DNA of 64,000 bases from Eubacterium_B sp034180045 (GCA_034180045.1 JAXFOY010000002.1:17701-81700); one strand, 5' to 3'; shown: positions 43,210-53,230, numbered from the stretch's first letter. The notes: generated by a model not told the origin, from the sequence alone. Numbers and translations are program-made.

Positions 43210-43801
43210 TCATTAAGCGTTCGGAAAGCTTTTGTATGGGTAGCCCCACCACATTTTCAAAACTGCCTTCAATGTGATCTATGTATTTTCCGAATATACC
43301 TTGTATCGCATATGCCCCGGCCTTGTCATAGGGTTCATCGCTTTTGATGTAATTTTCTATTTGCACGGGAGAAAGTTTCTTTACAAATACTTTTGTCTCA
43401 TCATAAAATACATCAAAACTCTTATAACTTGTGTTGCATATGCAAACTCCTGTAAAAACGCTATGTGATTTTCCTGATATGGAGCTAATCATTTCGCGAG
43501 CTTCATCTAAAGAAGACGGTTTTTCCATAATTGTTTTATGGGAAACTACAGTATCTGCGCTGATTATTAATGTCGAATTAGCATATTCGCGGCATTTTAA
43601 TGCGGCTTGACATTTTTTAAGTGCGAGAAACATTACTAAATCTTTTGCTGAATTTATTCCATGATGGCTTTCATCAGCAAAAACCGGCTCTACATCGAAC
43701 TTTAATCCGAGTTTTGACAGCAGTTCAGATCTTCGTGGTGATGCGGAGGACAAGACTATGTGAGGTATATTTTTTCCTTCAAAATTAAATTTCATTTTCA
43801 T
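43199..43801 (-). CDS. maf: Maf-family nucleoside triphosphate pyrophosphatase
   Basis: Hydrolyses non-canonical or modified dTTP/UTP to the monophosphate and, in Bacillus, affects septum formation. The 200 residues include the signature SSASPRRSELL near the N-terminus, SADTVVSHKTIMEKPSSLDE and the late GAYAIQGIFGKYIDHIEGS. The ATG at 43801 follows GAAGGTTTG on the - strand. In many Firmicutes maf lies beside radC and mreB; here it is apart. Confidence 0.93.
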   Translation of the reverse strand: MKMKFNFEGKNIPHIVLSSASPRRSELLSKLGLKFDVEPVFADESHHGINSAKDLVMFLALKKCQAALKCREYANSTLIISADTVVSHKTIMEKPSSLDEAREMISSISGKSHSVFTGVCICNTSYKSFDVFYDETKVFVKKLSPVQIENYIKSDEPYDKAGAYAIQGIFGKYIDHIEGSFENVVGLPIQKLSERLMIHL

Positions 43802-43923
43802 CAAACCTTCGTTTTACTATGATATATATTTAATATAAGTTTTTTATACAGCCTATATGAAACTTAGATGGCAGTCGTATAATACTTGATTATACCCTAA
43901 AATGCTATTAGAATGGGGAAAGA

Positions 43924-43952
43924 TTTACATCAAATATATTTCGTGATATAAT
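43924..43952 (+). promoter_or_regulatory. Promoter of the LCP gene
   Basis: TTTACA (43924-43929), a 17-base spacer and TATAAT (43947-43952) with an extended TGA. Start of transcription near 43959, 22 bases before the gene. Confidence 0.78.
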
Positions 43953-43980
43953 AAGACATCGCTGTGAAGGAGTAAATTTA

Positions 43981-45345
43981 ATGAGCAGAATGGAAAAGAA
44001 AAGACAGCAGAAAGATGCAATGGAAGCTGCTGTTTCTAATAAAAAAAAGAAAAAAGGACGCCTGAAACTATATCAAAAAATTCTAATTGGAATACTGATA
44101 ATCGCTATACTGGTTGTGGGGCTGGGGTACGCATATCTGCAAAGTAAGCTGAATAAGCTTAATAGAGATTCAGTCGAAAATTTCACCAGCAAAGAACTTT
44201 CATGCGTCGATGTAGACGGGTATATCAATATACTTTTGATAGGTATAGATGCACGAGATATATCGGAATATAAAGATGCAAGGGCTGATGCCATTATAAT
44301 TGCAAGTATTGAAGAGAAGACCGGCAAAGTATATTTGACATCTATATATAGAGATACATATCTGAAGCTCGGTGACGAGAATCTATATGATAAAATTAAT
44401 CATTCCTTTGCAAATGGCGGAGCAAAGGAGACCATGAAGACAATTAATCAAGCTATGGATCTTAATATAAGCAAATATGTGTTATTTAATTTCAAGGCGG
44501 TTTCGGATGTTGTTAACGAGATGGACGGCATTACCGTAGATGTTGAGGACTACGAAATAGACGAGTTGAATAAGTACACATATGAGACTGCTTTGATTAT
44601 AGATACGGATAAGTACGAGATGGTTCGAGAAGCCGGAAAACAAAAGTTGACAGGGCCTCAGGCAGTTGCATATGGCAGAATTCGCAAAGGCGTTGGTGAT
44701 GATTTCAAGAGAACCGAAAGAATGCGTACTGTAATTAAAACTATACTGTCAAAGGTTAAAAAACAGAGTCTGCTAAAAATCGATGACCTGATAGATACCG
44801 TATTGCCTCAGATAAAGACAAATCTAAGCAACTCGGATATTCTGACCTTAGGTGCAAAACTTAAGGATTTCAATATTAAGGGCAGCAAAGGATTCCCTTA
44901 CACGGTGACAACTGGTTATCTGAACGGCGGGGCATATGTGTTCCCGGCAGATTTGGAGAATGATGTCATTGAGCTCCACAAAAAAGTCTTTGGAGATAAA
45001 AAATATAAACCTAGTAAAAAAATCTTAGAAATAAGCAACCAAATTATAAAGGATTTTAGCTTCTCAGAGGGGCAGGCAAGTATAGATCCGGAACAGATAA
45101 TAGAAAATCCTACCGCTCAACCTGAAGTGTTGGTGCCTGAACAATCGGTTGAACAGCCGAAAGCGCAGCCTGAAGTTCCACCGCCAAGCAATAATCAAGG
45201 CGGAAACGGTGAAAACACCCAACCGGGCGAGGGTAATAATCAAGGCGGGGGAACGTCGGAACCTAATCAGCCTCAACCAAACCCTAATCCGGGAACGGGA
45301 AACGAAGGACAAACCGAAAAGGGAAACAGCGAAACCAATCCATAA
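43981..45345 (+). CDS. LytR-CpsA-Psr (LCP) cell-wall ligase
   Basis: Transfers teichoic acid or capsule polymers from lipid carrier to peptidoglycan. A Lys-rich cytoplasmic start is followed by one membrane helix (about 36-57) and the LCP domain (about 78-255) with NILLIGIDARD, RADAIIIASI, TSIYRDTYLKLG and YGRIRKGVGDDFKRTERMRT, which carry the Arg and Asp residues that bind the polyprenyl phosphate. The last 90 residues are a low-complexity tail rich in Pro, Gln, Asn, Gly and Glu, probably a wall-spanning linker. A strong promoter and terminator make it a single-gene unit. Confidence 0.93.
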   Translation: MSRMEKKRQQKDAMEAAVSNKKKKKGRLKLYQKILIGILIIAILVVGLGYAYLQSKLNKLNRDSVENFTSKELSCVDVDGYINILLIGIDARDISEYKDARADAIIIASIEEKTGKVYLTSIYRDTYLKLGDENLYDKINHSFANGGAKETMKTINQAMDLNISKYVLFNFKAVSDVVNEMDGITVDVEDYEIDELNKYTYETALIIDTDKYEMVREAGKQKLTGPQAVAYGRIRKGVGDDFKRTERMRTVIKTILSKVKKQSLLKIDDLIDTVLPQIKTNLSNSDILTLGAKLKDFNIKGSKGFPYTVTTGYLNGGAYVFPADLENDVIELHKKVFGDKKYKPSKKILEISNQIIKDFSFSEGQASIDPEQIIENPTAQPEVLVPEQSVEQPKAQPEVPPPSNNQGGNGENTQPGEGNNQGGGTSEPNQPQPNPNPGTGNEGQTEKGNSETNP

Positions 45346-45348
45346 AAT

Positions 45349-45391
45349 AAAACGCTCATTTATTGAAAATAATTCAGTAAATGAGCGTTTT
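45349..45391. terminator. Bidirectional terminator between LCP and deoC
   Basis: A 19-base stem (45349-45367 with 45373-45391, one wobble) starts with AAAACGCTC and ends GAGCGTTTT, so each strand sees a hairpin followed by T residues. It serves the LCP gene on + and deoC on -. Confidence 0.88.
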
Positions 45392-45423
45392 GATATTGTG
45401 ATATTTTTCTCTGTTTTATATGT

Positions 45424-46107
45424 TCATTTCGCCTTATTTTTAAGCTCATTTATGATTTCCATGCTGCTGCTAACTCCAAGCCTGTCCGCACCTGCGTGTA
45501 TAAGAGCAAGCGCAGATTTTAGGTCTTTTATACCTCCGGAGGCCTTGATTTTAACAGAATTACCGCATTTACCTGATTCATCAATTCCCACTTTGATAAG
45601 TTCTATATCGCGTGTTGAGGCCCCTCGCGCGGAAAACCCCGTTGATGTTTTCACAAAATCTGCATTAGCAAGTGAGCATAGCTTGCTTGCCGATACAATT
45701 TCATCATCTGTGAGCAATGCGGTTTCGATGATGACTTTCAATATTACATTTTCTTTATGGCAAATATCCGACAAAGTTGATATTTCGCTATTGCAGTATG
45801 TGTAGTTACCGGACTTAAACTGCCCGATATTAATTACCATATCTATTTCATCCGCACCATCCTCAATCGCTTCAATGCATTCTGATTCTTTTGTTTTGGA
45901 TGAATTTGAACCAAGTGGAAATCCTACGACTGTAGCCACCTTGACTTTACTTGCCTCTAAATGTGATTTTGCGGTTTTGACATAAGAGGGGTTTACACAT
46001 ACGCAGTAAAAGTTGTTTTCCATTGCCTGACGGCACAGCAGCTCGATTTGATTGGCAGTAGCGTCTGCTTTCAAAAGTGTGTGGTCTATATATTCGTTTA
46101 GATTCAT
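45424..46107 (-). CDS. deoC: Deoxyribose-phosphate aldolase
   Basis: Cleaves 2-deoxyribose 5-phosphate to glyceraldehyde 3-phosphate and acetaldehyde in deoxynucleoside breakdown. The Schiff-base lysine is in DFVKTSTGFSARGA, and the second lysine in VKIKASGGI. IDHTLLKADAT opens the barrel. The ATG at 46107 follows CAAGGAGTTTCAT on the - strand and gives 227 residues, the short Gram-positive form. An extended -10 (TGATATAAT, 46141-46133 on -) lies upstream. No other deo genes are adjacent. Confidence 0.94.
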   Translation of the reverse strand: MNLNEYIDHTLLKADATANQIELLCRQAMENNFYCVCVNPSYVKTAKSHLEASKVKVATVVGFPLGSNSSKTKESECIEAIEDGADEIDMVINIGQFKSGNYTYCNSEISTLSDICHKENVILKVIIETALLTDDEIVSASKLCSLANADFVKTSTGFSARGASTRDIELIKVGIDESGKCGNSVKIKASGGIKDLKSALALIHAGADRLGVSSSMEIINELKNKAK

Positions 46108-46152
46108 ATGAAACTCCTTGTTGTTTTGATTTATTATATCATGTTTAGGGTA

Positions 46153-46181
46153 TTGACACATATATGTATTTATGATAAAAG
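46153..46181 (+). promoter_or_regulatory. Promoter of the CYTH gene
   Basis: TTGACA (46153-46158), a 17-base spacer and TAAAAG (46176-46181) with extended TGA. It diverges from the deoC -10 at 46133-46138, only 15 bases away. Confidence 0.65.
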
Positions 46182-46215
46182 AATTTTCTGTGCACTAATT
46201 GTTAGGAGAAGTTTT

Positions 46216-46842
46216 ATGGAAATAGAATTGAAGTTCAAACTGGAAAACAATATCGACATTGACGGTATTTTCAATGATTTTAGGATATTTGAAATATCGG
46301 ATTTGGAATCTGAAGAGAAAATTTCAATGTGTGCATCTTACTTTGATACCCAGGATAAAAGGCTGAGCAGAGAAGGCATGGCGTTCAGAGTGAGGGCGGA
46401 AAATGAAAGACTTGTAGCTACCTTAAAATGGAATGACAGCAGCGAAGAAGGTCTGCATATAAGAGAAGAAATAAATATCCCTTTGGAGGATAAAAAATAT
46501 CTGAGCAAGCCGAGTTTAGAAATTTTTTCTCAAAGCAATATGTATGAAACTCTAAAAAACGTGATAGGCAGTAGTGAGCTTATTTTGATGATGCAGATGG
46601 ATTTTATAAGGCGCGCCGTCAGACTTGACAACGGAAATTCTATTTTTGAACTTTCGGTTGACAAGGGAGTAATTCGTCGAGGAAATAAAACAAAGCCTAT
46701 TTCTGAACTTGAAATAGAACTTTTTTCGGGAACCTGTGAAGAACTTGATGAATTAGGCGAGTATTTATCTAAGAAATTCGAACTTTCACCTGAAAAACAT
46801 AGTAAATTCAGACAAGGACTTGATATAATTGACGAAGAATGA
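46216..46842 (+). CDS. CYTH-domain phosphatase
   Basis: The protein opens with the CYTH signature EIELK (ExExK, residues 2-6), which binds triphosphate with divalent metal. SYFDTQDKRLSREGMAFRVR, TLKW and ISELEIELFSG are the later tunnel strands with alternating acidic and basic residues. The 208 residues are a lone CYTH domain with no CHAD domain. Inorganic triphosphatase or thiamine triphosphatase activity is usual for such proteins; the substrate is not certain. AGGAGAAG precedes the ATG at 46216. Confidence 0.87.
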   Translation: MEIELKFKLENNIDIDGIFNDFRIFEISDLESEEKISMCASYFDTQDKRLSREGMAFRVRAENERLVATLKWNDSSEEGLHIREEINIPLEDKKYLSKPSLEIFSQSNMYETLKNVIGSSELILMMQMDFIRRAVRLDNGNSIFELSVDKGVIRRGNKTKPISELEIELFSGTCEELDELGEYLSKKFELSPEKHSKFRQGLDIIDEE

Positions 46843-46872
46843 GGTATAATTAAGAGAAATATACCATAAACC

Positions 46873-46901
46873 TTTACTTTATGGGTTAAGAATGGTAAAA
46901 T
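46873..46901 (+). promoter_or_regulatory. Candidate promoter of tig-clpPX
   Basis: TTTACT (46873-46878), a 17-base spacer and TAAAAT (46896-46901). A seven-base inverted repeat (CCATAAA with TTTATGG, 46864-46884) overlaps the -35. No CtsR-type tandem heptamer is seen. Confidence 0.5.
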
Positions 46902-46967
46902 TAAATGCTAAATTAGTTAAATAATTATAGAAATAATAAAGATGATAATATTGGAGGAAGCACTTAA

Positions 46968-48332
46968 ATGAAAACTACATTTATCTCAAAGGAAAACAAC
47001 AGAGCTAAATTCGCAATGGACTTTACTGCGGAGGAATTTGAAGCTGCTGTAGTAAAAGTATATCAGAGCAATAAGGGACAGTTCAGTATTGACGGATTTA
47101 GAAAAGGTAAGGCTCCACGCAGCATTATCGAAAAGCATTATGGAGAGGGAATTTTCTTTGAGGATGCAATAAATAATCTATTCCAAACAGGATATCCTGA
47201 AGCACTTAATGAGCTTGAACTGGAAGTCATCGATTCACCTACAGCTGATTTCAGTGAAATAGCTAAGGGTAAGCCTCTTACAATTACAATTGATGTAGCA
47301 ATATATCCTGTTGTGGAAGTTAAGGACTACAAAGGCATAGAAGTAGAGCAGGTGGATCCTGAAGTTACGGAAGAAGATGTAGATAGAGATATTGAAGCAA
47401 TGCGCAAGAGAAATTCCCGCATGGTTGTTGCCGACAGGGCTGTTGAAGACGGAGATACAGTAATTCTTGATTATTCTGGCTTTATAGGTGAAGAGCAGTT
47501 TGAAGGCGGTACAGCTGAGAACCAGGAACTGAAGATAGGTTCAGGCATGTTCATTCCGGGATTTGAAGAACAGCTTATAGGTGTTAAAGCAGGAGAAGCA
47601 AAAGATGTTGTAGTAAGCTTTCCTGAAGAATACCAGGCAAAAGAACTTGCAGGCAAGGAAGCGACATTTAAGTGCAAAGTTCATGAGGTTAAGTATGAAG
47701 AACTTCCTGAAGCTGATGATGAGTTTGCTAAAGATGTAAGTGAATTTGATACTATGGCAGAACTCAGAGACGATGTAAAGGAAAGAATCTTAGAATCAGC
47801 AAAGCTTCAATGCGAAAACGAAGCAAAGGATAAAGTGATTTCTCAGGTATATGAGAATAACAAAATAGAAGCACCTGAATCAATGGTTTCAGACGAGATG
47901 GACAGAATGGTTCAGGAACTTGAACAACAGATGAGATATCAGGGACTGAATATCCAGCAGTACCTACAGTTCACGGGTTCAACACTTGATGACTTCCGCA
48001 AGGAAATCAAGCCTGAGGCAGCGAAGCGAGTTGCAACAAGAATCGTACTTAGATCCATTGGTGATGTTGAAAATGTTGAAGTAACAGACGAAGACCTGGA
48101 AGCGGAACTAAAGAGAATGTCAGAAGCATATAAGACGGATGTAGATAACATCAAGAAGATGCTAGGTGAGGAAAATATTGCGTTTTTCCGCAAAGACATT
48201 GCTTTGACAAAGGTAATGGATATGCTTTATAAAGAAGCAAAAATCACTATGGTTAAAGCAAAGGATATTGAAGAAAGAAAAAAAGCGGAAGCTGATGCAC
48301 AGGCAAAGGCAGAAGGAGTGGAAGAAAAATAA
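46968..48332 (+). CDS. tig: Trigger factor, ribosome-associated chaperone
   Basis: Folds nascent chains at the ribosome exit. The N-terminal domain has the ribosome-docking motif FRKGKAPRSIIEK (near residues 44-56). The FKBP domain (about 150-240) has GDTVILDYSGFIGEEQFEGG, and the C-terminal helical chaperone domain fills the rest. The 454 residues are about family length, with an Ala/Glu/Lys-rich tail. Its stop shares a base with the clpP start, the conserved tig-clpP-clpX order. Confidence 0.96.
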   Translation: MKTTFISKENNRAKFAMDFTAEEFEAAVVKVYQSNKGQFSIDGFRKGKAPRSIIEKHYGEGIFFEDAINNLFQTGYPEALNELELEVIDSPTADFSEIAKGKPLTITIDVAIYPVVEVKDYKGIEVEQVDPEVTEEDVDRDIEAMRKRNSRMVVADRAVEDGDTVILDYSGFIGEEQFEGGTAENQELKIGSGMFIPGFEEQLIGVKAGEAKDVVVSFPEEYQAKELAGKEATFKCKVHEVKYEELPEADDEFAKDVSEFDTMAELRDDVKERILESAKLQCENEAKDKVISQVYENNKIEAPESMVSDEMDRMVQELEQQMRYQGLNIQQYLQFTGSTLDDFRKEIKPEAAKRVATRIVLRSIGDVENVEVTDEDLEAELKRMSEAYKTDVDNIKKMLGEENIAFFRKDIALTKVMDMLYKEAKITMVKAKDIEERKKAEADAQAKAEGVEEK

Positions 48333-48910
48333 TGGCAATGATACCTTATGTTATTGAACAATCAAGCAGAGGAGAACGATCCTACGATATATACTCAAGA
48401 ATGCTTAAAGACAGGATTATATTCTTAGGTGATGAGATTGATGACCATGTTGCAAACTTAATAGTTGCACAACTTCTCTTTCTTGATGCGGAAGATAGCG
48501 AGAAGGATATCAATCTATATATTAACAGTCCGGGTGGTTCGGTTACTGCCGGTCTTGCAATTTTGGATACTATGAACTATATCAAAGCGGATGTTTCCAC
48601 CATATGTGTAGGACTTGCTGCAAGTATGGGAGCTCTTCTTCTTTCGGCAGGTGCAAAAGGGAAAAGATATGCGCTTCCTAATGCAGAGGTAATGATTCAC
48701 CAGCCCTTAGGCGGAGCCAGGGGACAGGCTAGTGATATCAGGATTCATGCGGACTGGATATCAAAGACAAAGAACAATCTGAACAAAATTCTTAGCGAAA
48801 ACACGGGACAGGACTTTGCTCAGGTAGAGAAAGATACAGATAGAGATAATTTTATGACGGCTGACGAAGCTAAGGCATACGGTCTTGTTGATGCAGTTAT
48901 AAGGAAATAA
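48332..48910 (+). CDS. clpP: ATP-dependent Clp protease proteolytic subunit
   Basis: Tetradecameric serine protease used by ClpX and other Clp ATPases. The catalytic Ser is in GLAASMGA (near residue 98), the His in VMIHQPLGGARGQ (near 123) and the Asp in DTDRDNFM (near 172). The 192 residues match the family; the short N-terminal loop is intact. It begins on the last base of tig and is followed seven bases later by clpX. Confidence 0.97.
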   Translation: MAMIPYVIEQSSRGERSYDIYSRMLKDRIIFLGDEIDDHVANLIVAQLLFLDAEDSEKDINLYINSPGGSVTAGLAILDTMNYIKADVSTICVGLAASMGALLLSAGAKGKRYALPNAEVMIHQPLGGARGQASDIRIHADWISKTKNNLNKILSENTGQDFAQVEKDTDRDNFMTADEAKAYGLVDAVIRK

Positions 48911-48917
48911 AGGTTAG

Positions 48918-50165
48918 ATGATGACAGAAAAAAACGGACAGAACAGCGAACTACATTGCTCATTTTGCGGCAAATCACAAAGTGAGGTTAGGCGACTGGT
49001 CGCAGGACCGGGAGTATATATATGCGATGAATGTATAAGCACATGTGCGGACCTTTTGAATGAGATGCCTATCACGGAGACAACGGATGAGGAAAGTTCA
49101 ATGCTCGAGCTTCCTAAGCCTAAAGAGATATTTGAATATCTATCAGATTATGTAATCGGACAGGATAGAGCAAAAAAAACTCTCGCAGTTGCAGTATACA
49201 ATCATTATAAACGCATAAACGAACTTAAGGCTGATTCGGATTCTGATGTAGAGTTGCAAAAGAGCAACATTGTCATGATAGGACCGACAGGATCCGGAAA
49301 GACCTTGATTGCACAGTCTTTAGCAAAGGTGCTTGATGTTCCTTTTGCAATAGCAGATGCCACCGCTTTGACAGAAGCCGGATATGTGGGAGAAGATGTT
49401 GAAAACATCCTTTTAAGACTTCTTCAGGCAGCAGATTATGATATAAAACAAGCAGAACGAGGAATCATATATATTGATGAAATAGATAAGATTGCCCGAA
49501 AATCAGATAATCCGTCTATAACAAGAGATGTAAGCGGAGAAGGGGTTCAACAAGCTCTCTTAAAAATACTTGAAGGAACCGTAGCGAACATACCGCCTCA
49601 AGGAGGACGTAAACATCCACACCAAGAGTTTATTCAACTTGATACAAGCAACATCTTGTTTATATGCGGCGGTGCTTTTGACGGCCTTAATTCGATGATA
49701 CAAAAAAGGCTTGGAGACAAGGTTATAGGATTTAATTCCGACAATAAGTCTTTCGAGGTTGAAGGCAGTAAGGCTCTTGAATATTTGGAGCCGGAAGATT
49801 TGCTGAAATTCGGGCTTATACCTGAGTTTATAGGTAGACTTCCCGTCCTTGTCACTTTGGATGAGCTTGATGTTGATGCACTGAAAAGAATAATGACGGA
49901 GCCTAAGAATGCATTAGTAAAACAATATGCAAAGCTTTTCGAACTTGACGATGTCAAGCTTGAGATGACGGATGAGGCTATTGATGCGATTGCCAATAAG
50001 GCTATAGAGCGAAAAACGGGTGCACGCGGTCTAAGAAGTATTTTTGAAAAAATCATGAATGAAGTTATGTATGAGATACCGTCTCGCAGCGATGTATCAA
50101 AATGCATAGTTACAGATGAAACTGTAAAGAGTGGTAGTGAGCCTAAATTAATAAAAAAGGATTAA
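48918..50165 (+). CDS. clpX: ATP-dependent Clp protease ATP-binding subunit ClpX
   Basis: Unfoldase that feeds substrates to ClpP. The N-terminal zinc domain (CSFCGKSQSEV and CDECI, about residues 15-40) precedes the AAA+ module with GPTGSGKT, the pore motif GYVGEDVEN, Walker B IIYIDEIDKI and the ClpP-binding IGF loop (KVIGFN). The 415 residues are standard. Two ATGs are adjacent (48918 and 48921); either could be used. Confidence 0.97.
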   Translation: MMTEKNGQNSELHCSFCGKSQSEVRRLVAGPGVYICDECISTCADLLNEMPITETTDEESSMLELPKPKEIFEYLSDYVIGQDRAKKTLAVAVYNHYKRINELKADSDSDVELQKSNIVMIGPTGSGKTLIAQSLAKVLDVPFAIADATALTEAGYVGEDVENILLRLLQAADYDIKQAERGIIYIDEIDKIARKSDNPSITRDVSGEGVQQALLKILEGTVANIPPQGGRKHPHQEFIQLDTSNILFICGGAFDGLNSMIQKRLGDKVIGFNSDNKSFEVEGSKALEYLEPEDLLKFGLIPEFIGRLPVLVTLDELDVDALKRIMTEPKNALVKQYAKLFELDDVKLEMTDEAIDAIANKAIERKTGARGLRSIFEKIMNEVMYEIPSRSDVSKCIVTDETVKSGSEPKLIKKD

Positions 50166-50228
50166 TTAAAATCTCGTAAAATCTCAGGCGGCTAATTTGT
50201 CGCCTGATTTGTTAGAAAGGAGAATTTT

Positions 50229-52637
50229 ATGGGAGACGAAAAGAAACTTGCAACAGAGACTTTTGTTGAAAATATAGATACTTTTGAAAATGAAAATAAT
50301 GTGATAGCCGGTATTGAAGAAAAGATGGATAAAGTATATCCGTGCATACCGCTCAGAGGCGTATCTATCTTTCCAAACACAGTTATTCACTTCGATATAG
50401 GAAGAGAAAAATCCATAAGAGCATTAGAGAAGGCTATGACTGAAGATAGGATGATGTTTGTATCTTCACAAAAGGATGATAATGTTTTGATTCCTACTTT
50501 TTCCGATGTATATAAGACGGGAAGCATCGTCAAGGTAAAGCAAATGCTTAAGATTAACGGCGATGCTGTAAGAGTTCTTGTAAGCGGTGTTTGCAGAGCA
50601 AAAATTAAACAGATCGTTTCAGAAGATACATATATGTCATGCACGGTAATCGAGATTCCGGAAGAACTTGATCCTGACATTTTGAGCGTAAATGAAAAAG
50701 CGCACTTGAGGATTTTGACGGATAAATTTATTGAGTATGCGGCTCTTTCGGAGCGATTAAATGAAGAGTCTATTGAAAAGATTCTTTCAGAAACAGACCC
50801 GATATCTTTGGTTGATAATATAGCGAATGAATTGATAATTCCGGTTGCAAAAAAACAACTTGTGCTGGAAGCTTTTCCATTTGCAGAAAGACTTGAGATT
50901 TTACTAAAGCTCATTACAGATGAAAATGAGATAGCGAGCGTTGAAAAAGAACTTGCGCGCAAGGTAAAAGAAAATGTCGATAAGAACCAAAAGGATTATT
51001 TTCTAAAGGAAAGAATGAAAGTAATCCAGGAAGAACTCGGTGAAGAAGAAAATGCCGCTGAAGAAGCGGAAGAATGGCTTAAGAAGCTCGATGAACTTGA
51101 TCTTGACGAGAAAATTTCCGATAAGGTTCGAAAAGAGATAAAAAGATTTACGAGAATGGCACCTTCATCAGCGGAAAGTGCGGTTATAAGAAACTATGTC
51201 GAAACGATTATAGAGCTTCCGTGGAAAAATGCCTCAAAGGTAAATATAAACATTAACAAGGCGGAAAAAATCTTGGAAAGAGACCATTTCGGGCTGAAAT
51301 CGGTCAAGGAGAGAGTCCTCGAATATCTCGCCGTGATACACCTGTCGAAGGGAATCAAAGGTCCTATTTTATGCCTTGTGGGACCACCGGGAACGGGCAA
51401 GACCTCTATAGCCAGATCTATCGCCACTGCCACCGGCAGGGAATTTATCCGTATGTCACTTGGCGGAGTCAGAGATGAGGCTGAAATTCGCGGTCATCGC
51501 CGTACATATATAGGAGCAATACCGGGCAGAATAATAACGAGTATCAAGGATAGCGGCGTCAATAATCCGGTGTTCCTCTTTGATGAAATAGACAAGCTTG
51601 GAGCCGACTACAAAGGCGATCCGTCTTCAGCGCTTCTTGAAGTGCTGGATCCTGAACAGAACAAGACATTTACCGATCATTTCCTTGACATTCCATTTGA
51701 TTTATCAAAAGTCTTGTTTATAACAACGGCTAACTCGCTTGACACTATTCCAAGACCGCTTTTAGACCGTATGGAAGTTATCAGGGTCAGCGGATATACA
51801 GAGGAAGAAAAACTTAAGATTTCACAGCGTTATCTAATACCTAAGATGGAAAAGGAGCATGGACTTCGAAAAAATAGCCTCAATATTTCCGAAAAAGCGA
51901 TAAGAGATATAATAAATTACTATACTCGTGAATCAGGTGTGCGTAACCTTGAAAGAAAATTTGCTGATGTATGCCGTAAAGCCGCTATGCAGGCTGTAAC
52001 ACGCGGTAAAAAATCTTTTTCGGTAACTCCCAGAAATCTGGAGAAGTACCTTGGAACAAAAAAATACCGCTATGATATGATTACAGGTGAGGGCGAAATA
52101 GGTGTTGTAAACGGTATGGCTTGGACGGCGGTAGGCGGAGAAACATTGTCGGTAGAAACACTGATTTTGGATGGCACAGGGAAGCTTTCACTTACAGGAA
52201 ATCTTGGTGATGTAATGCAGGAGTCGGCAAGGGCAGGTATTAGCTATATCAGGTCAATTTCAAAGGAATTGGATATCAAAGACGGATTTTACAAGGATAG
52301 GGATGTTCACATTCATGTTCCTGAGGGTGCGATTCCAAAGGACGGACCGTCTGCCGGTGTGACGATGTTTACATCAGCAGTATCGGCACTTACCAAAGTT
52401 CCTGTTCGCAAGGACGTTGCAATGACAGGGGAGATAACTTTAACAGGTAAAGTTTTGCCTGTAGGAGGTATTAAAGAAAAGGTTCTGGCGGCATATAGAG
52501 CCGGAGTTAGAACTATTCTTCTTCCTAAGGACAATTTGAAGGATGTCGAAGAAATTCCGCAATCGGTAAGAAAAAATATTAAAGTTGTCGGATTGGAATA
52601 TGCCAAAGAGGCTTTAGTCGAAGCATTGGAGAAATAA
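50229..52637 (+). CDS. lon: ATP-dependent protease La (Lon)
   Basis: Hexameric AAA+ serine protease for misfolded proteins. The N-terminal LAN domain begins near residue 35 (YPCIPLRGVSIFPNTVIHF). The AAA+ domain has GPPGTGKTS near 384-392 and PVFLFDEIDKLG. The protease domain has the catalytic Ser in KDGPSAGVTMFT (near 706) and Lys in GGIKEKVLAA (near 749). The 802 residues are normal. GAAAGGAGAATTTT precedes the ATG. It overlaps engB by one base. Confidence 0.96.
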   Translation: MGDEKKLATETFVENIDTFENENNVIAGIEEKMDKVYPCIPLRGVSIFPNTVIHFDIGREKSIRALEKAMTEDRMMFVSSQKDDNVLIPTFSDVYKTGSIVKVKQMLKINGDAVRVLVSGVCRAKIKQIVSEDTYMSCTVIEIPEELDPDILSVNEKAHLRILTDKFIEYAALSERLNEESIEKILSETDPISLVDNIANELIIPVAKKQLVLEAFPFAERLEILLKLITDENEIASVEKELARKVKENVDKNQKDYFLKERMKVIQEELGEEENAAEEAEEWLKKLDELDLDEKISDKVRKEIKRFTRMAPSSAESAVIRNYVETIIELPWKNASKVNININKAEKILERDHFGLKSVKERVLEYLAVIHLSKGIKGPILCLVGPPGTGKTSIARSIATATGREFIRMSLGGVRDEAEIRGHRRTYIGAIPGRIITSIKDSGVNNPVFLFDEIDKLGADYKGDPSSALLEVLDPEQNKTFTDHFLDIPFDLSKVLFITTANSLDTIPRPLLDRMEVIRVSGYTEEEKLKISQRYLIPKMEKEHGLRKNSLNISEKAIRDIINYYTRESGVRNLERKFADVCRKAAMQAVTRGKKSFSVTPRNLEKYLGTKKYRYDMITGEGEIGVVNGMAWTAVGGETLSVETLILDGTGKLSLTGNLGDVMQESARAGISYIRSISKELDIKDGFYKDRDVHIHVPEGAIPKDGPSAGVTMFTSAVSALTKVPVRKDVAMTGEITLTGKVLPVGGIKEKVLAAYRAGVRTILLPKDNLKDVEEIPQSVRKNIKVVGLEYAKEALVEALEK

Positions 52638-53227
52638 TGAGAATCGTAAAATCAGAATTGGAAGCGGTCGCAGTAAGACCTAATCAATATCCCGAGGCGA
52701 ATGTCGATGAAATAGCCTTTGTAGGAAGATCTAATGTCGGTAAGTCGTCGCTTCTAAACCTTTTAACAAATAGAAAAAGTTTGGCTCGTGTGAGCGGAAA
52801 TCCGGGCAAGACCAGGACGATTAACTTTTATTTGATAAATGATTCATTTAGATTTGTCGATTTACCGGGATATGGATATGCAAGAGTTTCAAAGAGTATA
52901 ACTGCTGATTGGGACAAGATGATGGATGACTTTTTTCGCCAAAGACACAATCTAAAAAGAGTCGTACAGCTCGTAGACATAAGGCATGAACCGTCAAAGC
53001 TCGACATACAAATGTATGAATATCTAAAAAGCTACAAACTTGATGGGCTTGTGTGTGCAACAAAGGCAGACAAGGTGTCCGGAAATGAAAGGCAGAAGAA
53101 TATTTCGCTCATACGAAAGAGCTTAGGCCTTGGCAGCGAAGATAAAATTGTTGCTGTTTCGGCTTTGAAGAAAACCGGAAGTGACAGGCTTTTAGAGCTT
53201 ATAGCCGATGAGCTGTGTCTTGAATAG
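52637..53227 (+). CDS. engB: Ribosome-biogenesis GTPase EngB/YsxC
   Basis: Essential GTPase for 50S assembly. G1 is GRSNVGKSS (near residues 30-38), G2 includes NPGKTRTINFY, G3 is DLPGYGYA and G4 is TKADKV. The 196 residues are family length. The clpX-lon-engB order is conserved in Firmicutes. No T-rich terminator was seen after it before the hpt promoter. Confidence 0.95.
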   Translation: MRIVKSELEAVAVRPNQYPEANVDEIAFVGRSNVGKSSLLNLLTNRKSLARVSGNPGKTRTINFYLINDSFRFVDLPGYGYARVSKSITADWDKMMDDFFRQRHNLKRVVQLVDIRHEPSKLDIQMYEYLKSYKLDGLVCATKADKVSGNERQKNISLIRKSLGLGSEDKIVAVSALKKTGSDRLLELIADELCLE

Positions 53228-53230
53228 TGC

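Noticed and set aside
45149..45805. A 218-codon + strand frame across the LCP tail and deoC
   Set aside because: It runs through a strong terminator and antisense to deoC, whose catalytic motifs are clear, and has no ribosome site.
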